DNA of 64,000 nt from Symsagittifera roscoffensis (taxonomy: Eukaryota; Xenacoelomorpha; Acoela; Convolutidae): positions 89,246 to 153,245 of the forward strand of contig NW_026970604.1 in the NCBI RefSeq assembly GCF_963678635.1. The letters run 5' to 3'. Shown here piece by piece: positions 54,724 to 64,000 of this stretch. Both the position numbers and the translations under genes were made by a program. The notes under the pieces were generated by a model that saw only the letters and a list, made by a program, of their open reading frames with translations, did not search any database and was not told the DNA's origin. Every line of letters begins with the position of its first letter. Position 1 is the first letter of the stretch.

Positions 54724-55323
54724 TTGCGCAATCTCGAACGACCAATCATCAATCATAACATCGAAAGGGTTAGGTTATTGCCCATAACCAAACTCCAAGT
54801 TTCCACTGATGTCCAGAGTGCTGATTCCTTAACAATGTGTGACTCAGCATCTAGTCATTCCTCGATATCGGCTAAATTAATCAAATGTCTGAATCTTTCA
54901 GGAGGAAACTTGGATCTCACAGTAAACGGTATTAACACAACGACTGTTTCTAAAACGAAAGAAGTTCAGATGAAGGTATCTTCTAACTTCGATGGATTCG
55001 AATACATATTCGAATTAACCGCATTTTTCATGGATGAACTTCAAGTCGGTACCGATACCGTCAACATCCCTGCATTACAGAGCAAGTATCCGTACCTCGC
55101 TCCATTCAAATCAATTGTGTGTAGCTACGCCGATGTAGACTTAATAATTGGTCAAAACTCCTTCCATGCTTTTCGGCCTGAGGAGTATTTCAAGAGTGAG
55201 GCCGATCCAAACACTTCGCTCGTCGCTGTTCGCCTTCCAATAGGCTGGGTCTTGAGCGGCTCAACGCCGACATCTACTGGTTTCCTTTCCACTTGTTTCA
55301 AGTGCAATACGGATGATACCTAA
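54724..55323 (+). pseudogene. pol: BEL copy C protease and following region
   Basis: 200-codon frame: ADSLTMCDSASSHSSISAKL at the protease active-site loop, FELTAFFMDELQVGTDTVNI, the IIGQNSFHAFRPEEYF segment and LPIGWVLSGSTPTSTGFL. It ends at TAA after NTDDT, the stop shared with copy A. Confidence 0.8.
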
Positions 55324-56163
55324 CTAGTTTGTCAAATCAAACGCTGGTATGAAATAGTCATACGAGGCCTAAAAACAGGTCGAGTCCCGTTCAGCCGCAG
55401 ACAAAAGGGCGGCTAAAAGTTTTGATTCCACCTCCGTCCATGATGGATCAAGATACGCTGTAGGTATGCTTTGGGCAGAAGAATCTATCATGTTACCAGA
55501 CAATTACTATTGGTCTTTGGTTCAGCTTTAAATCATTGGACAATTGTTAAGCGAAAGATCCTCACCTAGGAAATCAATACTCAAAAACTATCGAAGATGA
55601 TTTGAGTAAAGGATACGTGATTCAAGTTCCTCCCCATAATTTTTCAAAACGCAGCATACGCGAGTGGTAACTTCCTCACCATCCCGTGGTGAACCCAATG
55701 AAACCTGGTAAAGTGAGGCGTACCCTTAACGGAGCGTCTAAATTCCATGGTACGTCATTGAACAAATCGTTGCTAGTACGACTCGACCTACTGCAAAACC
55801 CTGTGTTCGTTCTCCGTTTTCGTCAACATCATTTTGCCGTATCGGCTGACATTGAAGGGATGTTCCTACAAGTCGGCATACTTCCAGAGGACCAACCTTC
55901 CCTTCGTTTTCTTTGGCGGGAGGACCCCAAAGCCGATGTGGTTGTACACCAGACATATTTTTGGAGTGAAAGATTCGCCGACATCTGCAAATTATGCGTT
56001 GCAACGGACTGCAATGGATAATCAGGCAATGTTCCCTGACGCAGCGTCCGCAGTTCAAGAGAAATTTTACATGGACAACTACCTAGACTCCTTTGAGGAC
56101 CCTGATGTTGCATTTAAATTGAGTCAAGAGCTAATTACTCTGTTAGCTCTAGGTGGTTTTTAA
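55324..56163 (+). pseudogene. pol: BEL copy C reverse transcriptase
   Basis: Frames 55686-56021 and 55834-56163. RT fingers (VVNPMKPGKVRRTLNGASKF), palm ADIEGMFLQVGILPEDQPSL (first Asp intact) and catalytic box YMDN at 56068-56079 instead of YMDD. It ends at LLALGGF. Stops before 55686 interrupt the linker. Confidence 0.8.
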
Positions 56164-56843
56164 ATTAACTAAGTTCATAAGTAACGTTACTAAAATTAAT
56201 AAAGAGTTAAACCCGCCCCAAAGCGCGCCGCAACGGAAGTAATAAAAATATCGTAACTTGTGGGGATAATTCCTCCCATATTCTTGGTCTGAAGTGAGAC
56301 CATATCGACGAAACTTTGGTCGTATGCCGTGGTGTCAACCGTGAACTTAAAAATTCGATGACACAGCGAACAGTGTTAAGTTTCGTATCTTCCGTTTTCG
56401 ACCCCATAGGTCTCGTAGCGCCCTATACCGTAAGAGCGCGATTATTAATGAAAGAAATCTGACGCATTCATGGCAAACAATGGGATGATGAGCTACCCGT
56501 TGATATCAAGACAAAATTTCTTGCCTGGCACTCTGGTTTGCCATCTTTAGGAAAAATGAGTATAAAGCGCAGCTACTTCTCCGCTCCAGTTGATTGGGTT
56601 GAGTTACACATGTACGGTGACAGCTCAGAAGAAGTTTTTTGTGCTGTAGCTTTTCTTCGCGCCCGTGTGAAAACTTCCCTTGAAACACAAGTTTCTTTCG
56701 TATTTGGAAAAGCAAGAGTCGCGCACATAGAAGCGCTTTCCATCCCGAAGCTTGAACTGCGGGCCGCTTTACTCGATACCCGCATGAAGGAAGATACCCT
56801 CAAAGCTATAACCATTCCTGTGTCAATTGGCTGGATAACTCTT
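56164..56843 (+). pseudogene. pol: BEL copy C post-RT region and truncated RNase H
   Basis: 56538-56882 encodes KRSYFSAPVDWVELHMYGDS, FLRARVKTSLETQVSFVFGK and LSIPKLELRAALLDTRMKED, then breaks after IPVS exactly as in copy A. RNase H therefore lacks its last two acidic residues, and there is no integrase. Confidence 0.85.
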
Positions 56844-57134
56844 AAACTGGGCTTCAAAAAAAATTTTTTTTTTTCAAAGTAAAGTTATTCACAGCTTTAA
56901 AAAAAAACATTTTTTAATAAACTACCAGTTCGCTCAAGAAATTAGCCTTGAAATTAAAAAAATGTATTTGTTTTTTTTCCTGAGCAGAGAATAATTTATT
57001 TAAAAAACAATTGATGTTGTTCCAATCAGAACTAATAGAGCTATACCATTCAACCCCTTATGATGATTATTTGTGGTACCTGAGCAGAAAAAACGTTTCC
57101 TCCATTTTTTCATTTTTCATTGGTCGAAACAAAA
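56844..57134. repeat. Spacer following BEL copy C, shared with copy A
   Basis: The reverse complement of 31198-31500 with minor differences, including a poly-T/poly-A tract and the words ctaccagttcgctc and ctataccattcaacccc. It begins at ttggctggataactc right after the RNase H break. Confidence 0.85.
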
Positions 57135-57265
57135 TGTGGCGCACTCTCGTATCCTGTAAGACTCGGGATCTAACAACCTGCTTCAAAATCTGTAATTTAT
57201 TGGCAATTTAAACAGATAAACATGAAAATGAATATTTGAAAAAAAGTAAGCATTTTCCAGTTAAC
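57135..57265 (-). repeat. Partial inverted BEL LTR after copy C
   Basis: Starts tgtggcgcactctcgtatcc, the reverse complement of the LTR end, and continues for 131 bp to cagttaac, where it breaks off. Same orientation problem as beside copy A. Confidence 0.85.
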
Positions 57266-57534
57266 CCAAACTTGTACAAAAGTTACAACTTCTGATACGT
57301 TTTTAACATTGTTAATAATAATAAGTTTCAGATCAATGATAAAAACTGAACATTTTACTGCTGAAATTGACTAAAAAAACAGCAAGAGACGTAGAAGTAA
57401 TTGACCCAGTAAAAATTGAGTCCCCCCAATGGACCAAGTAAAAATCCTCCAACCCAGCGTTCAGTTTAAATTAAATCTACTAAGCGCTGCATGTAAAGTG
57501 CTCTATTCTGATTGACCGAAAAGTCGAGTTCAGA
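57266..57534. other. No gene recognised
   Basis: AT-rich spacer. Confidence 0.45.
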
Positions 57535-57595
57535 ACCAAGTTAACATCCTCCTCCCTAAAGGTCTGGGTGTGGGGTGGGAGGATGTTAACTTGGT
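57535..57595. repeat. Perfect 18-bp inverted repeat (hairpin)
   Basis: accaagttaacatcctcc and ggaggatgttaacttggt are exact inverted arms around a 25-base G-rich loop. Confidence 0.85.
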
Positions 57596-58132
57596 CCAAA
57601 ATGCATGTGGGCACGTTAAAAATCATAATCAAAAGAACGTTAAGAACTACTTCAGCGGATACCTTTCCTTGTTTGAAGTTCACTTATCCCATCATAGCAA
57701 TGACGAATTCTGATAGGACATCGTCACTTGAATACTTTGCATTCTTTTTCAGCTTTTCAGAAGACAACATGAGCTTCAATTCTTCTGGTCCCGCCACTTT
57801 TTTCTGTTCAAGCTGCTTTACCAACGCTCTTGTTTATCAACCAACTCTACATAACTCAAATGGGACGCCAGTTCGAACCTAATTAATGAACGCAAACTAT
57901 ACTTAAATTAAAACTCAAAATCTAGATCTATTATCTCATGTGTTGTTTTTCATACATGTAAATAACCTACGGTTTTATCTGTTTCTAACAACTCTTTCTG
58001 AAACCGATTTATCTAATATCTAATGACTCAATGAGGTCGTACTTAGTTTTGAGGGAAGCGGACACCCCCACCAGGAACTGAACTATTTACTACTCAGTTT
58101 ACCTTTTTTACACACCATTTCGACACCAATAT
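57596..58132. other. No gene recognised; possibly LINE 5' region
   Basis: Short ORFs of no clear identity before the LINE ORF1 remnant. Confidence 0.4.
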
Positions 58133-58540
58133 TTGATTACAACAAGGAAGCAACAAGAGAACGATATATCTATTGCGCACAGGCTACCATCTCGAAACGC
58201 CGGCAACCAACCAGTAATTGTTAGATTTGCCAGAAAAAAAATCGATCTCCTAAAAAAGAAAAAGAACTTGGTAAACCATGAAGAGTTGAGAGATATCAAA
58301 ATATTCGAAGATCTACGTACTGCAAATGTCAATTCCTAAAAATCATGAGGTCGGATGAGAGAATTCAATCCACTTGGACCCGCGAAGGAACTAATTTTTT
58401 CATTTGGAAAGCAGACGAAAGGTTGTACAAAATCAATGGGCTGTATGAAGGTGGCCAGTTCCTAGAATATAAATTGGATGTTGTTAGAAACTGTTTCAAT
58501 GGTGTTTTCCGGAGCTCAGCAGGACAAATGGGATCGTGAA
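58133..58540 (+). pseudogene. LINE ORF1 C-terminal part
   Basis: The frame 58133-58339 encodes DISIAHRLPSRNAGNQPVIV and RFARKKIDLLKKKKNL, the RNA-binding C-terminal core seen in ORF1 proteins of many non-LTR elements. After a stop and a shift, 58345-58539 has MRSDERIQSTWTREGTNFFI and WKADERLYKINGL, the usual end of such ORF1 proteins. The N-terminus is missing or decayed. Confidence 0.65.
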
Positions 58541-58559
58541 ATTGATGAAGTGCAAGAAC

Positions 58560-59310
58560 CAATTAGCCATAAAACTAAAGATGATACTGTTAACTTATTA
58601 CTTTCTAATGTACGATCATTAAAAAAAAACACCATAAAGATGTGGAAGCATTTCTGAGTAGTCTCGAGTCTCCGATAAATTTACTATGTCATACAGAAAC
58701 GTGGTTTAGGGAAATTGATGATGTTAACTTGTTTAAAATCACAGGCTTCCATACCATCATAACTAGAAAAACCAGAGGTGGGGGAACTATGATACAGCTA
58801 GGCGATAAGGTTAACTTATTAGAACAGCTTGAGAGTGGCTTTCCAGAATCCTCATCAATCCTTGTTGAAGTTAGTGGTAAAAAATTTAGTTGTGTTGGCA
58901 TATGTACCCCCACGATATGATAAAATAAATTTGTCGATAAACTCGACAAGGAACTAGAGCGTCTTGCTCAGTATAAAGTACCGATAATTCTAACGGGAGA
59001 TATCAACATCGATACACTACAGAAAACGAAGTTACTGCAATCATATCTGAACACAATAACAGCAAATGGGTTCTAACTTTTGAGTAAATCTGCAACTCGA
59101 ATTAGTGACACATCTGAAACTTGTATAGACCATTTTATAATCTGGAATTTAGAAAATCCAACCATTGAATTTTTAGATAATGAATGCTTTTCTGATCATT
59201 ATCCCATAATATTGAAATCTGATTTTGGCATTAAAGGTGATTTATCAAGTTATTCATATCGTGATATGTCATTCTTAACAAAACAAAACAAAATGAAGAA
59301 TTTTTGTTAA
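58560..59310 (+). pseudogene. LINE AP-endonuclease domain
   Basis: Fragments in several frames: LSNVRSLKKNT, then 58642-58920 with LLCHTETWF (catalytic Glu, TETW), a middle piece with PIILTGDINID (the Asp/Asn pair), and 59080-59310 with TCIDHFI and FSDHYPIIL (the SDH motif). This is the apurinic-type endonuclease that nicks target DNA for LINE insertion. Order and motifs are clear; stops and shifts are many. Confidence 0.8.
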
Positions 59311-60064
59311 GTTTTACACAAAACTTAGAAGATGCAAACCTGATCAGCGATAATAACATAGACGATAATAACATGCGTACAAAAAGTTCAATCACAGCTT
59401 AGTGAAATCCTTAAACCTTTTTGCACCATTACGTAAAATGATACACAAAAGCAAAACTAAAGCTCCTTGGTTCGCTAAAGGCTTGAAGAAGTCGTTTATA
59501 AAAAAAATTGCTTATACAAATTGTGGAAGTCAGACAAATTGAATTCTCTTTAAAAAGTTAACTTTGTTAACCAACGTCAAAAAGTCGAAAAATTTATAAG
59601 AATCGCGAAAAAAAATTATTACTATCAAAAGTTTAAAAAATGTATTGGAGACACCAGACAAGTATTTGACGTTTTGAATGAAATAAATGGCAAGACCGCA
59701 AACTCATCGAAAATTTCAGCTCTTTAAATCAGTAACAATAAATAATCTGACCCCGTTCTAATATATAACTCTTTTATGTATTATTTCGCTTCGGTAGGAC
59801 TAAGTTAGCAATCAAAATTGACCTTATGGAGCCAGTGATTAAAATAGAAGACGTAAGCCAATCTATGTATCACTTTAATAGCACAATTTATGAGATAATT
59901 GATGTGATAGAGCGTCTGAAGCCCAAGCATACTTGTTGCATCGATGAAATTAGAAACCTTTTTTAAATTTAAAAGCAGGTATGTGATATCACCTTATTTA
60001 ACATACTTAACTAATCTCTCCTTTTGCTCCGGTATGTTTCCTCAAACCCTCAAGCAGAATAATT
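59311..60064 (+). pseudogene. LINE linker and RT N-terminal region, heavily decayed
   Basis: Fragments such as KAPWFAKGLKKS and VFDVLNEINGKT appear across frames, typical of the region between endonuclease and RT. No open frame above 60 codons. Confidence 0.5.
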
Positions 60065-60747
60065 ATGAGCAATTATCGTCCAATATCACTTCTAAGTAGC
60101 AACAGCAAAGTTATTGAAAAAATCATGCACTCTCGATTTTACAACTATCTTGAAAAATTTGAATTACTAAATCATCATCAGTTTGGGTTCAGGGAGAAGT
60201 TTGCCACAGTTGATGCATTAGCTGAACTGACTGAAAGATTAAGACTAGGTGTTGAGAAAAACATTAAATGTAGCTTTTTCATTGATTTAAAAAAGGAATT
60301 TGATACGCTGGACCATAAAATTCTTTTGAGGAAATAAGAATGCTATGGAGTACGTGGAAGTTGCTATAAATGGTTCGAAAGCTATCTATACAATAGGTAT
60401 CAATGTGTACATATAAACAACTGTTCATCTGATTGGTTGCAAGTAAACACGTGAATACCTCAAGGCTATGTTTTAGCCCTCTCTTGTTTGTTTATATTAA
60501 CGACATACAGCACGCAGTTTGCAATTCAAATGTGTTTCGTTTTGCAGATGACACAAACATATCATGTCAAACATATATCTATGAAGAATACCAATTAGAT
60601 TTGACCAACATTTCTTCCTGGCTTTGTTCCAATAAACTAGCGTTTAACGCACCTTCGTTGCTTCGAAAGTTTTCGACAGCTCATGAAAAACCGCATATCA
60701 GCAAACTTTTAGTGTACTCTGACTGCAACAATTTACAGGGTTGGTAA
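60065..60747 (+). pseudogene. LINE reverse transcriptase, fingers and palm
   Basis: 60065-60337 has MSNYRPISLLSSNSKVIEKI, HHQFGFREKFATVDAL and the first catalytic segment FFIDLKKEFDTLDH. After a stop come KWFESYLYNRYQCVHINNC and IPQGYVLALS-like sequence, then 60433-60747 with LFVYINDIQ and the palm box FRFADDTNI. The order YRPISLL / F-D-DH / GIPQG / FADDT is diagnostic of non-LTR RT. It is interrupted at about 60745 by a satellite array. Confidence 0.88.
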
Positions 60748-60769
60748 TTTCGAACTTATAATTTTTTTT

Positions 60770-61860
60770 ATTCACATTTTAAAAGCGTCATCTCGAAAAC
60801 TTAAAGGGCCTCTGGAGAAATTTGGAGGCCAGCTTTGCAACCACTGAGAGTCCCTGAGAGCACCCTACTATAGGGTTAGGAATCCAAAATTTTGTGCATT
60901 TTTTTGAACCTAAGTTTCCCGGAAAAAAATTATAAAAAACGTCTTATCGCGGAAACTTGAACAATTTGAGCATTCAAATTAGGAGGCAAAATTTGAGACG
61001 CCTGGTTGTACGCTGACAAAAAGGTTGTATCTTCCTCAAGTTAGTATTTTCAAATTTTTTGAATTTCTTTGTAGATAAGTTCTTCGAGAAATTTTGAAAA
61101 AACCAAAAAAAGTCACATCACGGAAACTAAAAGCATTTGAGCAGTCGCGTTTAGCAGTCGCATGTGGCAAAATTTGCAACTATTTAGAGTACCCTGACAA
61201 CACCTAACTATAGTGTTGGAAATTTTAAAATTTGAAAAATTATTAGTTTAAACTTTCTAAAGTTTTCTGAAAATTTTTGAAAAAATCACAGAAAACGTCA
61301 TATATCGAAAACTACAAAGAACTGAGCAATCAAATTTGGAGGCAAGGTTCGCAATCTTTGAGAGCACCCTGACAGAAGCTAACTACAGGGTTGGGAATTT
61401 CAGATTTTTAAAAACTAATAATAACTGAAGTTTCTGGAAATTTTTGAAAAAATCGCAAAAAACGTCATAACTCGAAAACTACAAAGATTTGAGCAATCAT
61501 ATTTGGAGTCAATTTTCGCAATCTTTGAGCATACTCTGGCAGGACCCAACTACAGGGTTGGGAATTTCAGATTTTGCGAAAAAAAAATAAATTAAGTTTT
61601 GTGAAATGTTTTGAAAAAATCACAAAAAACGTCATATCTCGAAAACTACAAGGATTTGAACTGTCATACTTGGAGGCAAGGTTTGTAACTCCCTAGAGTA
61701 TTCTGACAGCAACCAACTACAGGGTTGGGAACTTCAAGTTCTGTTATTATTTCATTTGAAATTTCTGAAAAATCTCAAAATCTTCTTATCTCTTTAACTA
61801 AAATGATCGGGCATTCAAAATTGGAGGCCGAATTCGCCACCCCTAATTCGATATTGGGCT
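60770..61860. repeat. ~165-bp satellite array inserted in the LINE RT
   Basis: About six and a half imperfect units. The word aacgtcatatctcgaaaactac and its variants start units near 60787, 60945, 61112, 61297, 61460, 61627 and 61790 (spacings 158-185 bp). Each unit also has tttggaggcaaggttcgcaa and aactacagggttgggaa. RT coding sequence lies on both sides. Confidence 0.88.
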
Positions 61861-61949
61861 GCTTAATTTAAACTCGGTAAAGTAACCACTAAAATCAAAT
61901 TGGAAAATCGAAAAAAAAAACTTAACCAATGCAATATACGATATTTGAA

Positions 61950-62760
61950 AAAGCTTAAACATGGCGAGATAGTGAAGCCCGCATTTAAATATATAATAGA
62001 TTAACGTTAAACTCAGATAAAAACTACTTTAGCTAACTTTACGAACGATAGAAAAGCTCGCAATCTTTCCTTTGATATACTTGATTTTACTTTTGAGCCA
62101 AAACCTTTTTGCAAATACCTAGGTGTCATTGTAGACGATAAGCTTAAATTTTTTCACCATATACATAATGTTCAATCAAAACTAGCTCGTCACTGTGGTG
62201 TAATATCAAAAATGAGACATTATGTAGCAAGATCCATCCTACTGAAATACTACATGTCGAATATCAAGTCAATAATACAATATGGTTTGCTCGTCTACGG
62301 CGGCACGAATTTTTGTTTTTAAACCCAATTTTGAATATGCAACGAAAAATTGTTCGCATGATCTGCTTCAAAAGGAAATTTGATACCATTACTAAATTCT
62401 TTTCTGATAACAAAATACTAAGCTTCATGAGCTATATGTGTACGATTTGATGAAGTTTTATTTACGATCACTAAATCATTAACATCAAGTTGTTTTCTCA
62501 ATTCTTTGTTTACTTTTAAAAAATTTGGCCTATAATACGCGAATTTCAAAAGGTCGAACATTTGTTCCACCATTCTGTAAGAATAAGGTAAAATCATGTT
62601 CTTTGACTAATAGGGGTTCGAAGTTATTGAATATTTTTAGTATAAATAATCTCTTACTTGAAAATATTTGGATTGATGTCAAAAAATGAAGAATAGTTTC
62701 GTCCATAAATTTAAAGATAATTTCATTTGTGGCAATTACAAGTTGGTGCAAAACCTATTT
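61950..62760 (+). pseudogene. LINE reverse transcriptase, thumb/C-terminal part
   Basis: A frame at about 62100-62320 encodes KYLGVIVDDKLKFFHHIHNV, SKLARHCGVISKMRHYVARS and IKSIIQYGLLVYGGT, the thumb region after the palm in non-LTR RTs. The last part has only fragments (RKIVRMICFKRKFD). It resumes the coding interrupted by the satellite. Confidence 0.8.
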
Positions 62761-64000
62761 CTTTGAATTTTTATTTTTAAAAAATGGTACCCGCTGACTA
62801 AATGCTATCAAACAACCATTCTAGGGTTGCGATTCTATGCTGAAAATAGGACCCTTCAAATCCTTGTAGTTTTCGAGATATCGCATTTTTTTTTTGAAAA
62901 TTTAAAAAAATGAAAGTTCTTTTTTCATATTATTTCTCATACTTTAGTTCATCAGCTGGAATGAGAATCGGCCGAAATGACAGGACTAGATCTGATAACT
63001 ATTCCTTAATGAGGGCTTATTTTTAGGGAAAAATAAATTTTTCCCACAATCCTCTATTTATTGGAATATAAATCATAATTTGTTCAACGGGTAGACATCA
63101 AGTAGGCATACACTGCGCCTTTTGTCTATCCCCTCCATTTTGTTGATTTAATAATTTAAATAAATTGATGCTTGTATTATCAACTATATGGAGAAATAAA
63201 TTCTCCTTCTTCTTCTAAGCACGAGAAAGAGCAGAATTTATTAAACATCAGAAAAAAAACTTTTTCATGAGTTCATGGCAATAATTGTGCTAGATGCTGA
63301 TGGAAAACTTGACCATTTTCCTCTCTAGCTTTAGATTGAAGATTATGTCAGATTAAAAATTGTGAACTCGAACAAGATTGCGCTCATCAAGGCAAAGCCT
63401 TGAATGTTTCGACTGCCCTTTATGGTCCAAGGAAAAAACTTATATTTATTCCCCTCACTACAAAAGCGACATCACTACGAGATTTGAAGCCAGTTTTCCT
63501 CAAACTAGTACTTCAGTACAAGCAGCAATGAACACGGCTAGGCGGCAATTCATAATACACGTAGCAGCAATAGCAACGAATAATTAAAAAATCGAGTTTA
63601 TTTCATAGTTATAAGTTCACAACGTAGATTCGTTTTACCTCCAATAACACAAAAAGGAAACGGAGCTTGGTAACATTTATGATACGGCGCAAAGATAGCA
63701 TTGTAAATTAGCACACATATAATTAGACGGAGACAACTGTCGACGATTTTTTTTTAAAACGAAACACTTCAAAATTTCATATATGTGTCTCAAATTATCT
63801 TGATTTTGAGAAAAAATATGATGTCAAGGGACACATTCACCGCCGTTAAATAAGCCTTGAAAATTATTCGCCGAATGTCAATATAGCCGAACATACTTGG
63901 GCGATATATTATGGCTATTATTGCTCAAATAAAAAAAACTTTGATATATTTTTTTAAAATTAACGAGACAAAACAAAGTCCGACGATTCAAGTTCTCCAA
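62761..64000. other. No gene recognised; LINE 3' flank and inverted satellite fragment
   Basis: At 62860-62889 ccttgtagttttcgagatatcgca is the reverse complement of the satellite's conserved word. A small CTT microsatellite lies near 63202-63215. The 69-codon ORF at 63378 shows no motif. Confidence 0.5.

Noticed and set aside
63378-63587. 69-codon plus-strand ORF near the right edge
   Set aside because: No motif or supporting signals.

Overview
This looks like about 64 kb of an AT-rich, intron-containing, transposon-packed invertebrate animal genome. The evidence is an ARID3/dead-ringer-type gene split by introns with matching phases, a cytoplasmic dynein intermediate-chain exon, BEL/Pao and Ty3/gypsy LTR retrotransposons, a LINE, tRNA-derived SINE-like repeats and MITEs. 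I cannot name the species. Nothing here is prokaryotic: there are no operons, rRNA genes, functional tRNAs or CRISPR arrays.

Host genes. A minus-strand ARID3/retained-like transcription factor runs from about 23.98 kb down to 9.04 kb. Five exons are recognisable (23741-23978, 17544-17585, 16185-16367, 9296-9564, 9037-9146), and its introns are full of repeats. One short exon is missing, and the ARID exon lacks one base in a G run. One dynein intermediate-chain-like exon (14536-14740, plus strand) lies antisense inside an intron. A minus-strand coiled-coil coding fragment is cut in two by a BEL element (40895-41208 and 50832-51101). A TRPM-channel-like coding fragment (41685-42086, minus) sits inside that same BEL element.

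Mobile-element layout. 1-8.9 kb: a minus-strand Ty3/gypsy-like element with a promoter/leader, a small basic ORF1, gag with an 863-bp tandem duplication, CCHC zinc knuckle, protease, RT and RNase H. It has no integrase; a second copy of its leader follows RNase H directly. 11-16 kb: two SINE-like repeats, a gypsy gag remnant and a partial MITE. 16.7-23 kb: several inverted-repeat elements. 24-27 kb: repeats and minisatellites. 27.3-28.5 kb: two leader copies of the first element placed head to head. 28.6-30.3 kb: two minus-strand exons behind strong acceptors, the longer one an envelope-like membrane protein. 30.9-35.06 kb: BEL copy A (minus), fused to a gypsy integrase fragment (35.06-36.1 kb). 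37.7-38.1 kb: another leader/LTR of the first family. 41.2-50.8 kb: BEL copy B (plus), a nearly complete insertion with two 312-bp LTRs and a 5-bp target duplication. 51.2-57.3 kb: BEL copy C (plus). 58.1-62.8 kb: a decayed LINE with ORF1, endonuclease and RT, split by a ~165-bp satellite array.

The most interesting structures are: (i) BEL copies A and C share an integrase-deleted form ending in an inverted LTR; (ii) a conserved extra ORF upstream of BEL gag; (iii) BEL copy B carrying a host-like gene fragment; (iv) the gypsy leader/ORF1 module reused as a tandem repeat, a head-to-head palindrome and a neighbour of an envelope-like spliced gene. Every transposon reading frame seen here is broken, so these are fossils, some of them fairly recent.
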